Source: Gammaproteobacteria bacterium
GTDB taxonomy: Bacteria; Pseudomonadota; Gammaproteobacteria; Steroidobacterales; Steroidobacteraceae
NCBI GenBank assembly: GCA_025359565.1
Contig: JANYFY010000002.1
Location: 26,930-90,929 of the forward strand
Direction of reading: 5' to 3'
DNA: 64,000 nucleotides
The notes below the pieces were generated by a model. The model did not search any database and was not told the DNA's origin. It saw only the letters and a program-made list of their open reading frames with translations. Shown here one piece after another: positions 36,033 through 45,617 of this stretch (its first letter is position 1; every line of letters begins with the position of its first letter). The translations under genes were made by a program, and so were the position numbers.

Positions 36033-36794
36033 TTACAGAAACGCAGCTGTAATCAAATAGTCTAAAAACAACACTACGACCGCTGAGGTCACTACAGTGC
36101 TGGTAGTGGCCCGCCCCACGCCCTCCGCAGTTGGTGCCGCGTAATAACCTTGATAAACCGCAATAGCGCTACAGGCAATTCCAAACACACAACTTTTAAC
36201 AATACCCTCACTGATATCCACAATCCCGACCGACGCACGCATCTGTGACCAAAAACTGCCAGAATCCACACCCATGATTTGGACACCCACTAATTGCGCT
36301 CCGTATAATCCAACCATGCTAAAAATGGCCGCGAGTAACGGCATTGCAATGACTCCACCCAAAAACCTCGGCACCACAACTCTGCGTATAGGGTCAACTG
36401 CCATCATTTCCATGGCAGATAGCTGATCGGTAGCCTTCATAAGGCCCAGTTCAGATGTCAGCGCCGTGCCCGCTCTTCCGGCGAATAGAAGCGCCGTCAC
36501 TACCGGCCCTAGCTCTTTAACTAACCCAATGGCGGCCGCGGTACCCAGGGCTTCTTCCGAACCGAATCGCTGCAACAACTGATACCCCTGCAAACCCAAA
36601 ACCATGCCGACAAATAAGCCGGACAGCATAATAATGACTAGCGATAGTGCCCCTGAATTATAAGTTTGCTGCACAATCAGATCCATACGCAAAAACGCTC
36701 GCGGCGAATTGATCAATAGGCGAAACAAAAAACGCACCAATGCGCCCGCCGCAATCAACGATTCGGAAAGACTGTTCCACCATTCCTTAAACAA
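36033..36794 (-). CDS. mlaE: MlaE, permease subunit of the Mla ABC transporter
   Basis: Inner-membrane permease; five or six membrane segments, with family regions LSGLFVGMVLGLQGYQLLQR, GPVVTALLFAGRAGTALTSE and ELGLMKATDQLSAMEMMAVD. 253 aa, normal. The start is TTG at 36792-36794, with GAGG seven bases upstream and two bases after the mlaF stop. An ATG alternative is not present in a suitable place. Confidence 0.95.
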   Translation of the reverse strand: MFKEWWNSLSESLIAAGALVRFLFRLLINSPRAFLRMDLIVQQTYNSGALSLVIIMLSGLFVGMVLGLQGYQLLQRFGSEEALGTAAAIGLVKELGPVVTALLFAGRAGTALTSELGLMKATDQLSAMEMMAVDPIRRVVVPRFLGGVIAMPLLAAIFSMVGLYGAQLVGVQIMGVDSGSFWSQMRASVGIVDISEGIVKSCVFGIACSAIAVYQGYYAAPTAEGVGRATTSTVVTSAVVVLFLDYLITAAFL

Positions 36795-36796
36795 GT

Positions 36797-37606
36797 TTAT
36801 GCCTCTTCACGAGCAAGCAATTCACCAAAATAATCGGTGGCCGGGAAATGAAACGGTACCGGACCATCGCTAAGTCCGCCCATAAACTGCGCAACAATTT
36901 TTGAAGGATTACAGTGCAACTCCTTAGGGGTACCGTTAGCAACTACCTTGCCGCCCGACAATAGCAATATCTGATCGGCCACTGATGAAATCTCTTTCAC
37001 ATCATGAGACACCACGATGCTCGTAAGACCCAGTACATCGTTTAAGCGACGGATCAAACGCAATATGACGCCCATGGATATCGGATCCAAACCGACGAAG
37101 GGTTCATCGTAAATTAAGATCTCTGGATCCATGACGATGGCCCGCGCCAAAGCCACCCGTCGGTTCATTCCGCCGGACAACTCGGAAGGCATAAGCTCGG
37201 CTGCTCCTCTTAGGCCGACTGCTTGCAACTTGGTGAGAACCAGTTGCCGGATTAAGCGTTCAGGCAAATCGGTGTGTTCCCGCAAAGCAAACGCTACATT
37301 CTCAAACACACTCAAATCCGTCAACAGTGCGCCATTTTGAAAAAGCATCCCCATACGCTGACGCAGCCTATAAAGCGCTTCACGACTCAACGACTTAATT
37401 TCCGACCCAGCCACTTCAACAGCGCCACTATCTGCCAGTATTTGGCCAGTAACCAACCGCAGCAGCGTGGTTTTGCCAGTACCACTAGGGCCCATGACCG
37501 CAGTCACTCGACCTCGGGGAATCACCATATCCAACCCATCAAAAATAGTTCGCCCTCCCACGACATAGTTCAGGTTGCGAATCTCAATGATATTTGCTTG
37601 ACTCAT
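36797..37606 (-). CDS. mlaF: MlaF, ATPase subunit of the Mla ABC transporter
   Basis: ABC ATPase driving phospholipid transport. Walker A AVMGPSGTGKTTLLRLVTG, signature LSGGMNRRVALARAIVMDPE, Walker B ILIYDEPFVGLDP and the switch His in SIVVSHDVKE are all present. The ATG at 37604-37606 gives 269 aa, matching MlaF length; an in-frame extension to 37720 overlaps the aldolase gene and is not preferred. First gene of mlaFEDCB. Confidence 0.95.
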   Translation of the reverse strand: MSQANIIEIRNLNYVVGGRTIFDGLDMVIPRGRVTAVMGPSGTGKTTLLRLVTGQILADSGAVEVAGSEIKSLSREALYRLRQRMGMLFQNGALLTDLSVFENVAFALREHTDLPERLIRQLVLTKLQAVGLRGAAELMPSELSGGMNRRVALARAIVMDPEILIYDEPFVGLDPISMGVILRLIRRLNDVLGLTSIVVSHDVKEISSVADQILLLSGGKVVANGTPKELHCNPSKIVAQFMGGLSDGPVPFHFPATDYFGELLAREEA

Positions 37607-37664
37607 AGGCAAATGACCAGGCCCACCATAGGTCGCCTCAAATTTAGCCGCAGATTTACTGTTC

Positions 37665-38687
37665 TTAAAATGGAGTATTTTCCATGGACGACTTATAGAG
37701 CCCGGTGGCGGCCAATCCATTCAATTTAGCGCGCTTGAACAAAGCTTTCTGAGCCGCTTCAACACGCTCCGGTTTACCGCTCCAGCTCATTAAAACGTCT
37801 TCTTGAAGTGCGCGACCATAACTAAATGTTAGCGTCCAAGGTAAATTTTTGGTGGCGTTCATTAAATTCAAATGCAACGTCGCCTCGGAAGGACTTTGAC
37901 CACCCGATAGAAACGCAATACCGGGAACCGCACTCGGCACATGCCGCCTTAAGCATCGGATGGTCGCGGCAGCCACTTCGTCAGGAGATGGCTGTACCGG
38001 GGATTTTTTTCCGGCGATCACCATGTTCGGTTTGAGTATCATTCCTTCCAAGTGGATTCGTGCCGCGAACAAATGCGTGAAAACACTTTCCAAAACACGA
38101 TCCGTCACTTGCTCGCAACTTTGGAACGTATGATCGCCGTCCATCAATATCTCGGGCTCTACGATCGGCACAATGCCCGCTTCTTGACACAACGAGGCGT
38201 AGCGAGCAAGTGCCGCTGCGTTTGCGTCAACTGCATAGGCGCTAGGCCCACCCTCAGCGATGTTAAGGACTGCACGCCATTTGGCAAATCGAGCCCCCAA
38301 TCGATAATATTCCGCGAGGCGCTCGCGCAGTCCATCGAGCCCTTCGGTGATGGTATCACCCGGAAATTCAGGCAAACTTTTTGTCCCCATATCCACTTTG
38401 ATGCCCGGTACCATGTTGCGCTTCGCCAAATACACCGGAAACGGAATACCTTCCCGGGTTTTCTGACGGAGTGTCTCGTCATATAAAATCACACCACTGA
38501 CGTACTCATCCACGCCGGTTGCGGTGAATAATAATTCACGGTAAGCGCGACGATTCTCTTCGGTGGATTCCACCTTAATAGTATCAAATCGCTTTTTTAG
38601 CGTGCTATTGCTCTCATCGGCCGCCAGTATGCCCTTACTTCTTGATATCAAAGCCTGAGCAATCGCAGCGAGTTCTTGTGTGTTCAT
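37665..38687 (-). CDS. Class I fructose-bisphosphate aldolase
   Basis: Schiff-base aldolase of glycolysis/gluconeogenesis, cleaving fructose 1,6-bisphosphate. Class I marks are SKGILAADESNSTLKKRF, KWRAVLNIAEGGPS, IVEPEILMDGDHTFQSCEQV and the lysine in EGMILKPNMVIAGKK, then FLSGGQSPSEATLHLN. The ATG at 38685-38687 gives 340 aa; a GTG four codons upstream is possible. Class I enzymes of this animal-like type are typical of xanthomonads, while most gammaproteobacteria rely on class II. It lies 58 bases ahead of mlaF on the same strand. Confidence 0.95.
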   Translation of the reverse strand: MNTQELAAIAQALISRSKGILAADESNSTLKKRFDTIKVESTEENRRAYRELLFTATGVDEYVSGVILYDETLRQKTREGIPFPVYLAKRNMVPGIKVDMGTKSLPEFPGDTITEGLDGLRERLAEYYRLGARFAKWRAVLNIAEGGPSAYAVDANAAALARYASLCQEAGIVPIVEPEILMDGDHTFQSCEQVTDRVLESVFTHLFAARIHLEGMILKPNMVIAGKKSPVQPSPDEVAAATIRCLRRHVPSAVPGIAFLSGGQSPSEATLHLNLMNATKNLPWTLTFSYGRALQEDVLMSWSGKPERVEAAQKALFKRAKLNGLAATGLYKSSMENTPF

Positions 38688-38787
38688 AGGCGGGATCACT
38701 TTTTAGGTTGGTGCACTTAAGTTCTTAACCTCGCAAGGATAACAAAATTAATCGGTAACCGCCCTGCGGGTAGAAATTTAAGCTAAA

Positions 38788-38806
38788 TAGGACTAAGCTA
38801 GTCCTA
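38788..38806 (+). promoter_or_regulatory. Palindromic operator candidate ahead of the suf operon
   Basis: TAGGACTA-AGC-TAGTCCTA is a perfect eight-base inverted repeat 49 bases before the regulator ATG. Its GACT-N5-AGTC core is the same as in type 1 IscR sites, although the outer arms do not match. The position, before a gene for an Rrf2/IscR-like regulator and the suf genes, suggests an autoregulatory operator. Binding is inference. Confidence 0.6.
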
Positions 38807-38854
38807 CTTAGTTTTAGAGCCGTTATCACACCCTAATTGGGGCACCGAGTCTAT

Positions 38855-39328
38855 ATGTTACGCATGGGAAAACTTACGGATTATGCAACCGTGGTACTAG
38901 CAAGCTTAGCGCAGGAGCCCACACGGCACCGCGCTGCTGCGGAACTTGCCGACCGCACTCACTTAAGTCGACCAACCGTCAGTAAAGTACTAAAAGAATT
39001 GCAGCGTGCGGGAATGGTGATCTCTTCGCAAGGATCGCTGGGCGGCTATCGTCTCGCACGGGACCCTAGTGACATCACTGCCGCGCAAATTCTTGATGTC
39101 TTCGAAGGGCCGATTGCGATCACGGAATGCAGCGGCGCCGCGAGTCAATGCGGCATTGAACACCTTTGTCGAGTCAGCGGGCCTTGGCAAAAAGTCAATG
39201 CAGCGATTCGCCGTGCGCTGGAAGATTTAACATTACATCAATTAGCGGGGCTTGATCTGGTTAAGGGACGTACCCTTGAGCGCGCCAAGGAAAGAACAAA
39301 ATCAATTGAGGTGCCCCGTGGCCAGTAA
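38855..39328 (+). CDS. SUF system Rrf2-family Fe-S regulator (xanthomonad type)
   Basis: 157 aa IscR-like winged-helix regulator. The N-terminal helix-turn-helix ([55 protein letters not shown]) is followed by three cysteines in [14 protein letters not shown] that should ligate a [2Fe-2S] cluster. The best match is to the suf-linked regulator family known from Xanthomonas. The ATG at 38855 gives the usual MLR.KLTDY start. The end overlaps sufB by 11 bases. Confidence 0.92.
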   Translation: MLRMGKLTDYATVVLASLAQEPTRHRAAAELADRTHLSRPTVSKVLKELQRAGMVISSQGSLGGYRLARDPSDITAAQILDVFEGPIAITECSGAASQCGIEHLCRVSGPWQKVNAAIRRALEDLTLHQLAGLDLVKGRTLERAKERTKSIEVPRGQ

Positions 39329-40766
39329 ACCTCAAGACATCGAGGCGCTTATTGGCCAGAAATATCAGCACGGATTCGTGACTGACATTGAATCCGATAG
39401 TTTTCCTGTCGGGCTTGATGAAAACGTCGTGCGTGCGATTTCCCAAAAAAAACGCGAACCGGTGTTTTTGCTCAATTGGCGTCTTAAAGCATTTCAGCAC
39501 TGGCAAACATTAAGAGAACCCACTTGGGCGCATGTGCATTACAAGCCCATTGACTATCAAGATATCTCGTACTATTCGGCACCACGGGCGCCGGCGAATG
39601 CTCCCAAAAGCCTTGACGAAGTGGATCCAAAATTGCTCGCGACCTATGCCAAGCTAGGCATCCCTTTGCACGAGCGTGCGAGACTCGCTGGTGTCGCTGT
39701 GGACGCGGTGTTTGACAGCGTCTCCGTAGCTACTACCTTTAAGGACAAACTCGCGAAAGCCGGCGTCATATTTTGTTCGTTTTCTGACGCGGTACTCAAT
39801 CACCCCGATTTGGTTGAACAGTACCTAGGATCCGTCGTACCTATTGCTGATAACTTTTTTGCTGCACTAAATTCGGCTGTTTTTTCAGACGGTTCGTTTG
39901 TCTACGTGCCCAAAGGTGTGCGCTGCCCTATGGAACTATCCACTTATTTCAGAATTAATGCGGCAAAAACCGGACAATTCGAACGTACTCTGATTATAGC
40001 AGCAGAAGGTGCCACGGTCAGTTATTTAGAGGGGTGCACGGCACCGATGCGCGATGAAAATCAGTTGCATGCCGCAGTAGTTGAGCTTGTAGCGCTAGAT
40101 GACGCGCGAATTAAGTATTCAACAGTACAGAATTGGTATCCCGGCGATGAAAACGGCGTTGGTGGTATTTATAATTTTGTCACCAAACGTGGTGATTGTC
40201 GCGGGCGAAACGCCAAGATTTCCTGGACGCAGGTGGAAACTGGGTCTGCCATTACCTGGAAATACCCAAGCTGTATATTGCGCGGAGAGAACTCGGTAGG
40301 TGAATTTTATTCTGTAGCGGTGGCTAACAACTACCAACAGGCCGATACCGGCACCAAAATGATTCATATTGGTCGCAACTCGCGCAGTACCATTGTCTCA
40401 AAAGGCATTTCGGCAGGTCATGCTGAAAACACCTATCGAGGGTTAGTCAAAATACTACCCAGCGCAGTCGGCGCTCGCAATTTTACGCAGTGCGACTCGC
40501 TGCTCATGGGTCCCAATTGCGCCGCCCATACATTTCCCTACATGGAAGTAAAAAATATTAGCGCTACCGTAGAGCATGAGGCAAGTACATCGAAAATAGG
40601 TGAAGACCAGTTATTTTACTGCCTACAACGGGGCATTTCGGCCGAAGATGCAGTCAATATGATTGTCAATGGATTCTGCAAAGTGGTCTTTAAAGAATTA
40701 CCGATGGAATTTGCCGTCGAAGCGCAAAATCTTCTCGCCGTCAGTTTGGAAGGCGCTGTCGGCTAG
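39318..40766 (+). CDS. sufB: Fe-S cluster assembly protein SufB
   Basis: Scaffold subunit of SufBC2D on which Fe-S clusters form. Key stretches include [60 protein letters not shown] and the C-terminal [20 protein letters not shown] with conserved His/Glu. The start is GTG at 39318-39320 with GAGG six bases upstream (482 aa, normal), inside the end of the regulator gene, so translation is coupled. Confidence 0.96.
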   Translation: MASKPQDIEALIGQKYQHGFVTDIESDSFPVGLDENVVRAISQKKREPVFLLNWRLKAFQHWQTLREPTWAHVHYKPIDYQDISYYSAPRAPANAPKSLDEVDPKLLATYAKLGIPLHERARLAGVAVDAVFDSVSVATTFKDKLAKAGVIFCSFSDAVLNHPDLVEQYLGSVVPIADNFFAALNSAVFSDGSFVYVPKGVRCPMELSTYFRINAAKTGQFERTLIIAAEGATVSYLEGCTAPMRDENQLHAAVVELVALDDARIKYSTVQNWYPGDENGVGGIYNFVTKRGDCRGRNAKISWTQVETGSAITWKYPSCILRGENSVGEFYSVAVANNYQQADTGTKMIHIGRNSRSTIVSKGISAGHAENTYRGLVKILPSAVGARNFTQCDSLLMGPNCAAHTFPYMEVKNISATVEHEASTSKIGEDQLFYCLQRGISAEDAVNMIVNGFCKVVFKELPMEFAVEAQNLLAVSLEGAVG

Positions 40767-40781
40767 CTTGAAGGAAAAATC

Positions 40782-41534
40782 TTGTTAAAAATCTCGAAGT
40801 TAAGTGCGCGCATAGGCGACAAAAGCATACTCAATGGAATCGATCTGGCGGTCAATGCAGGCGAGGTACATGCCATTATGGGGCCAAACGGTTCAGGCAA
40901 GAGTACTTTGGCGCAAGTATTGGCCGGTCGTCAAGAATACGAAGTAACCGCAGGATCGGTGAGTTTTGCAGGTCAGGATTTACTGGCCTTATCCACGGAA
41001 GATCGGGCCCGTGCAGGTCTATTCCTGGGCTTCCAATATCCGGTAGAAATTCCCGGGGTCAACAATGTTTACTTACTGAAGGCTGCATTAAATGCCAAAC
41101 GCAAAGCCGTCGGAGAGTCGGAAGTCGATGCCTATGAATTCTTGACGCTGATTAAGCAAAAAATGAAGCTGATGCAAATGAGCGAGAGTTTTTTGACTCG
41201 TGGTGTGAACGAAGGATTCTCTGGCGGGGAAAAAAAACGCAATGAGATATTGCAGATGTTAGTTTTGGAACCAAAATTATCCATCCTCGACGAAACCGAT
41301 TCTGGGCTGGATATCGACGCACTAAAGATTGTTTCACTGGGCGTGAATAGCCTGAGAAGCCAAAATCGCGCTATTATCTTGGTCACTCACTACCAACGAT
41401 TGTTGGATTACATTGTCCCCGATTATGTGCATGTACTATCGGGCGGCCGCATCCTGAAATCAGGTGATAAATCTCTAGCGCTTGAACTCGAACGTCGCGG
41501 CTATGATTGGGTACGCGAGAGCGCTGCGGCATGA
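40782..41534 (+). CDS. sufC: Fe-S cluster assembly ATPase SufC
   Basis: ABC-type ATPase of SufBC2D. Walker A IMGPNGSGKSTLAQVLAGR, signature FSGGEKKRNEILQMLVLEP and Walker B LSILDETDSGLDID are typical of SufC. The start is TTG at 40782 with AAGGA six bases upstream; 250 aa is normal. Overlaps sufD by four bases. Confidence 0.97.
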   Translation: MLKISKLSARIGDKSILNGIDLAVNAGEVHAIMGPNGSGKSTLAQVLAGRQEYEVTAGSVSFAGQDLLALSTEDRARAGLFLGFQYPVEIPGVNNVYLLKAALNAKRKAVGESEVDAYEFLTLIKQKMKLMQMSESFLTRGVNEGFSGGEKKRNEILQMLVLEPKLSILDETDSGLDIDALKIVSLGVNSLRSQNRAIILVTHYQRLLDYIVPDYVHVLSGGRILKSGDKSLALELERRGYDWVRESAAA

Positions 41535-42874
41535 TGGTGAATTCAGCCATGCGCTCATTTGAAGAGCAATGGCAACGACGTAGCATTGGTCTCATCGGTA
41601 CCGCGGGGCCCATTCAAAGTTTGCAAGAACAAGCCATGCGACGCTTTGTAAATCTCGGGTTACCCTCAGCTCGCGACGAGAGTTGGCGTAATACTAGTCT
41701 GCGCCAATTAGCGGCTTCGCATTTCGGGGATGCACTTGATGTGCCTTGCGCACCGCGCCTGGAGCCTATCGAAATCTCCTGGTTAGCCGCTAGCGACATA
41801 CCTACCATTATCATGGTCAATGGGTACCCTCAACTCGCCTGGCTTGATCGATCAGTCTTAAACGGCGTCTCGATTAGTACTATTAAAGATATCGCGAAAA
41901 CACGCCCGGGCTATTTGATTAATTTATTAGAACCCTTGTCCGACTTAGAGCAGCGACGTTGGCTACTTCTGAACAGCGCACTATTTGTCGATGGGTTACA
42001 TTTAAAAATAACCGCAAAAATAAACACTCCCGTACTAATCATTCACGTATCCAGCGGTAACGCGCGGGACGGTGTAAACGCACCCATCAGCAACTATCCT
42101 CGCGTCATCATCGAATCGGCAAAAAATTCGAGTGCGACCGTCATCGAACATCATGTGGGAGCGAGTCAACAGAGTGTATTTTCTAATTCAGTGAGTCATC
42201 TTGATGTGGAAGATAACGCTAAAATCCAGCACTATAGAATTTTCTCAACCGATGCCAATACCAGCCATATTGACAGCTTAGACATTCGTCTGGGGCGGGA
42301 CAGTCACTGCCAACAATTTACAATGATCTTAGGCGGCGGGCTAGTTCGCACCAATCTAGAGGCCGAACTGAATCAGCCAGGCGCCGCCTTAGAGAATTAC
42401 TCGCTTCTGGTAGGACGCGCGAGTAGACACATAGATTGCGTTAATATAGTGCGGCATAACGCACGTAATACTACTAGCAAACAAACCGCTCGCGCCGTTG
42501 CCAGCGATGAAAGTCGAGTCATTATTAATAGTAAAGTCGTCGTCGAAGTCGGTGCCCAACATTCCGAATCGCAGCAGTCTTGTCGTGGTTTGCTGTTATC
42601 GCCCAAGGCTGAAATTGATACCCGGCCACAGTTGGAAATTCACACTGATGAAGTCAAGTGTGCACACGGGGCGACCACGGGCCGGTTAGATCCCGATATG
42701 CTGTTTTACATGCTATCTCGGGGCCTTGATCGCAACACTGCTCAGAGCTTGTTGGTATATGCTTTTCTCGGTGACGTGCTAACAAACATGTCGGTGGTCG
42801 GAGTTCGATCTGCGATTGAAAATGTGCTGATCGGCCAGTTGCCAAATTCACAATTGTTACGGGAATTTCAATGA
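41531..42874 (+). CDS. sufD: Fe-S cluster assembly protein SufD
   Basis: Partner of SufB in the SufBC2D scaffold. The conserved C-terminal region shows QSCRGLLLSPKAEIDTRPQL and LEIHTDEVKCAHGATTGRLD with the family His, and the N-terminus has RFVNLGLPSARDESWRNTSL. The ATG at 41531 overlaps the sufC stop (ATGA), 447 aa; a second ATG follows directly. The gene end overlaps the sufS start. Confidence 0.95.
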   Translation: MMVNSAMRSFEEQWQRRSIGLIGTAGPIQSLQEQAMRRFVNLGLPSARDESWRNTSLRQLAASHFGDALDVPCAPRLEPIEISWLAASDIPTIIMVNGYPQLAWLDRSVLNGVSISTIKDIAKTRPGYLINLLEPLSDLEQRRWLLLNSALFVDGLHLKITAKINTPVLIIHVSSGNARDGVNAPISNYPRVIIESAKNSSATVIEHHVGASQQSVFSNSVSHLDVEDNAKIQHYRIFSTDANTSHIDSLDIRLGRDSHCQQFTMILGGGLVRTNLEAELNQPGAALENYSLLVGRASRHIDCVNIVRHNARNTTSKQTARAVASDESRVIINSKVVVEVGAQHSESQQSCRGLLLSPKAEIDTRPQLEIHTDEVKCAHGATTGRLDPDMLFYMLSRGLDRNTAQSLLVYAFLGDVLTNMSVVGVRSAIENVLIGQLPNSQLLREFQ

Positions 42875-44091
42875 CTTTTTCTGCATCAGAGATCCGGCAA
42901 GAGTTTCCAGCTTTAGCCCGTGTTATACACGGCAAACCATTGGCTTACTTGGACAGCGGCGCTTCAGCTCAACGGCACATTAGTGTCATCGAGGCGGTCA
43001 ACGATTATGAACGGAATTATCATGCCAATGTTCATCGAGGTGTTCATACCCTGAGCGAAGAAGCTACCGCACTTTATGAGGGCGCGCGCGCGCGAATAGT
43101 GAAATTTTTGGGTGCCAAGTCTTCGCGTGAAATTATATTTACGCGAGGTACTACCGAGGCGATCAATCTAGTGGCTCAAAGTTATGCGAGGCCCCTACTT
43201 AAGATAAATGATGAGATTCTTATTACTCACTTGGAACATCACGCCAACATCGTTCCGTGGCAAATGGTCTGCGAACAGACTGGCGCAAAGCTCGTTGTCG
43301 TTCCAATGGATTCGCAGGGTGAAATTCATCTCGAGGCGGCCATAGCTCTTATGGGGTCACGCACACGCATGTTTGCGTGTGCTCATGTCTCGAATGCGCT
43401 AGGTACAGTTTTGCCAATTCAAAAACTAGTTGAGGCTGCGAAGGCTCGCGGTATCACCACCCTAATCGACGGAGCACAAGCCATTGCACATTTTCCCGTC
43501 AACGTACAAGCACTCGGCTGTGATTTCTACGTATTTTCCGGTCATAAAATGTTCGCTCCTACTGGCACGGGAGTGCTTTACGGTCGCGAAGCTTTGCTAG
43601 AAAGTATGCCCCCCTGGCAAGGCGGCGGCGACATGATTTTGACGGTGAGCTTTACTAAAACTACCTACAATGGTTTACCTAATAAATTTGAAGCGGGGAC
43701 ACCTAATATTTCAGGTGTGATCGGTTTGGGGGCAGCCGTTGACTTTCTCAATGGTCTCGACCGCGCAGCGGCCCACGCTCACGAAACCGCCCTCTTAGAC
43801 CATGCCACTGACCGCTTAAGGAAGATTCCCGGCCTTGAGTTTATTGGCACGGCCACTAACAAAGCCAGCCTAGTGTCTTTTCTGGTTAAAGGTGTTCACC
43901 CGCATGATCTTGGAACTGTTCTCAATGACGAAGGTATCGCGATACGCGCGGGTCACCATTGCGCAATGCCCGTGATGGAATACTTTAAGGTACCTGCAAC
44001 CGCACGCGCATCATTTGCCTTCTACAATACACTTGAAGAAATTGACCGTTTGGGCGGCGCCATCGAACACGCCGTCAAGATTTTTTCCTGA
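42871..44091 (+). CDS. sufS: Cysteine desulfurase SufS
   Basis: PLP enzyme that takes sulfur from cysteine for cluster assembly (group II desulfurase). The PLP lysine lies in FYVFSGHKMFAPTGTGVLYG near residue 225, an upstream motif is THLEHHANIVPWQM, and the catalytic cysteine is in AIRAGHHCAMPVMEYF near residue 365. 406 aa, normal. Start overlaps the sufD stop by four bases. Confidence 0.97.
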   Translation: MTFSASEIRQEFPALARVIHGKPLAYLDSGASAQRHISVIEAVNDYERNYHANVHRGVHTLSEEATALYEGARARIVKFLGAKSSREIIFTRGTTEAINLVAQSYARPLLKINDEILITHLEHHANIVPWQMVCEQTGAKLVVVPMDSQGEIHLEAAIALMGSRTRMFACAHVSNALGTVLPIQKLVEAAKARGITTLIDGAQAIAHFPVNVQALGCDFYVFSGHKMFAPTGTGVLYGREALLESMPPWQGGGDMILTVSFTKTTYNGLPNKFEAGTPNISGVIGLGAAVDFLNGLDRAAAHAHETALLDHATDRLRKIPGLEFIGTATNKASLVSFLVKGVHPHDLGTVLNDEGIAIRAGHHCAMPVMEYFKVPATARASFAFYNTLEEIDRLGGAIEHAVKIFS

Positions 44092-44103
44092 ATAGGACTA
44101 TGT

Positions 44104-44529
44104 ATGGATCTGCAAGATTTATATCGCGACGTAATTCTTGACCACAATCGCAAACCGCGTAACTTTGGTCCGCTTGACCCTGCCGACGTCAGCCTTGAAG
44201 GTTTTAACCCCCTGTGCGGCGATCGCCTTACGTTGCGCCTAAAATTTGTTGGTGATCTTATTTCGGATATTCGATTTGAAGGTCAAGGATGTGCGATCTC
44301 AACCGCGTCGACTTCTTTGATGACTGAGGCGGTTAAAGGTAAGACTCGCGATCAGGCACTCGCATTATTCAAACGCGTACATGAGCTACTGACCATCGAC
44401 ACCGCTAACGCCGATGAGCTGGGAAAATTAGCCGCCCTATCAGGCGTACGCGGATATCCCGCGCGGGTTAAGTGTGCAAGTCTATGCTGGCATACCCTAG
44501 AGTCTGCTTTACGTCCACCGGCTGCCTGA
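44104..44529 (+). CDS. sufU: SufU, sulfur-transfer/scaffold-like protein
   Basis: 141 aa IscU-like protein of the SufU type, which in Gram-positive bacteria is a zinc protein accepting sulfur from SufS. Conserved cysteines sit in FNPLCGDRL (Asp follows), FEGQGCAISTASTSLM and RVKCASLCWHTLESAL, with DLYRDVILDHNRKPRNFG at the N-terminus. It takes the place that SufE holds in E. coli; no sufE or sufA is present in this operon. Confidence 0.94.
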   Translation: MDLQDLYRDVILDHNRKPRNFGPLDPADVSLEGFNPLCGDRLTLRLKFVGDLISDIRFEGQGCAISTASTSLMTEAVKGKTRDQALALFKRVHELLTIDTANADELGKLAALSGVRGYPARVKCASLCWHTLESALRPPAA

Positions 44530-44543
44530 GTAATTTTAGAATT

Positions 44544-45095
44544 ATGTACTCGCATGATAACGAACCCTTTGTAGTGCAACGCGAAATAAAAGCGGTCGCG
44601 ATCCCAGCGGGTGTAGAAGTCAATCTTAAAATTGGCGCGGTCGGTTACATCACCCAAGCACTGGGAGGTAGCTTCACAGTGTATGTCGACGGCAATCTCT
44701 TTAGAATAGCGGGTTCGGATGCGGATGCCATCGGAAAGACTTCGGCTAGCGCACCCGAAGTTCCGCTGGGCGCTTCCGAGGATGATTTCAAGAACATCAT
44801 ATGGCAACAACTCAAAACCTGCTACGACCCAGAAATTCCAGTCAACATTGTAGACCTCGGCTTAATTTATACCTGCGATATCACTAAAAACGCCGACTCC
44901 TCGCGATCCGTGGACATTAAAATGACCCTCACCGCACCAGGTTGCGGCATGGGTGAAATTTTGGTGCAGGATGTTCGTGACAAAGTACAAATCGTAGCGT
45001 CCGTGATACACGCCAATGTGGAGCTGGTATTCGATCCGCCCTGGAACCAATCCATGATGTCAGACGCCGCCCGCTTACAGACCGGCATGATGTAG
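44544..45095 (+). CDS. sufT: SufT, DUF59/MIP18-family Fe-S maturation factor
   Basis: 183 aa. A SufT-type N-terminal region (residues 1-75, EVNLKIGAVGYITQALGGSF) precedes the DUF59 domain (LKTCYDPEIPVNIVDLGLIY, LTAPGCGMGEILVQDV, VELVFDPPWNQSMMSDAARL), with the conserved Asp-Pro-Glu and a cysteine. SufT proteins help Fe-S maturation under high demand. The ATG at 44544 fits the family and lies 14 bases after sufU; it closes the suf operon. Confidence 0.92.
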   Translation: MYSHDNEPFVVQREIKAVAIPAGVEVNLKIGAVGYITQALGGSFTVYVDGNLFRIAGSDADAIGKTSASAPEVPLGASEDDFKNIIWQQLKTCYDPEIPVNIVDLGLIYTCDITKNADSSRSVDIKMTLTAPGCGMGEILVQDVRDKVQIVASVIHANVELVFDPPWNQSMMSDAARLQTGMM

Positions 45096-45101
45096 GGCGC
45101 A

Positions 45102-45617
45102 ATGAACTCTCGCCGCCTGACCTTATTGCGCCACGGCCAGGCGCAACCCATCGACAGCTGTGACGAGGATTTTGAACGCAGTCTTACGCATCGCGGCGAA
45201 ATAGAAGCAGAAGAGATGGGTAAACGCTTACGCTTACGCAGCTTGATCCCAGACCTTATTTTAGTGAGCCCCGCCGAACGAACCTGGGCTACCGCAGCAA
45301 TAATCGCCAATTTTAGTGAGTGTGACCCGAAGCAAGTCCAGTGCGCGCGCGAACTCTATCTAGCCAGCGCTGAGATCATCTGGCGGCTGGTTCAAAGGCT
45401 ACCTGCTAGCGCTCACCACGTGCTCCTATGCGGTCACAATCCAGGCTTAAGCCATTTGGCGAGTCGACTGGGGCCTAAACCCCAAAATCGAGATCTGCCC
45501 ACTGCGGGGCTGGCAACCGCAGAATGGAGCGGCATAGGTTGGGATCAACTGATTCCTGAAACCGCACAACTCTGTGATCTCGACGATCCTGATAGCATGG
45601 CCGATCTGTGGGTCTAG
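45102..45617 (+). CDS. SixA-like histidine phosphatase
   Basis: 171 aa phosphoglycerate-mutase-superfamily phosphatase of SixA type. The catalytic motif LTLLRHGQAQPID is at the N-terminus and the second His is in VLLCGHNPGLSHLASRL near residue 110; LVSPAERTWATAAIIA supplies the conserved Ser/Pro region. SixA removes phosphate from phosphohistidine on signalling proteins in E. coli; substrate here is unknown. It starts seven bases after sufT and overlaps hslR at the stops. Confidence 0.88.
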   Translation: MNSRRLTLLRHGQAQPIDSCDEDFERSLTHRGEIEAEEMGKRLRLRSLIPDLILVSPAERTWATAAIIANFSECDPKQVQCARELYLASAEIIWRLVQRLPASAHHVLLCGHNPGLSHLASRLGPKPQNRDLPTAGLATAEWSGIGWDQLIPETAQLCDLDDPDSMADLWV

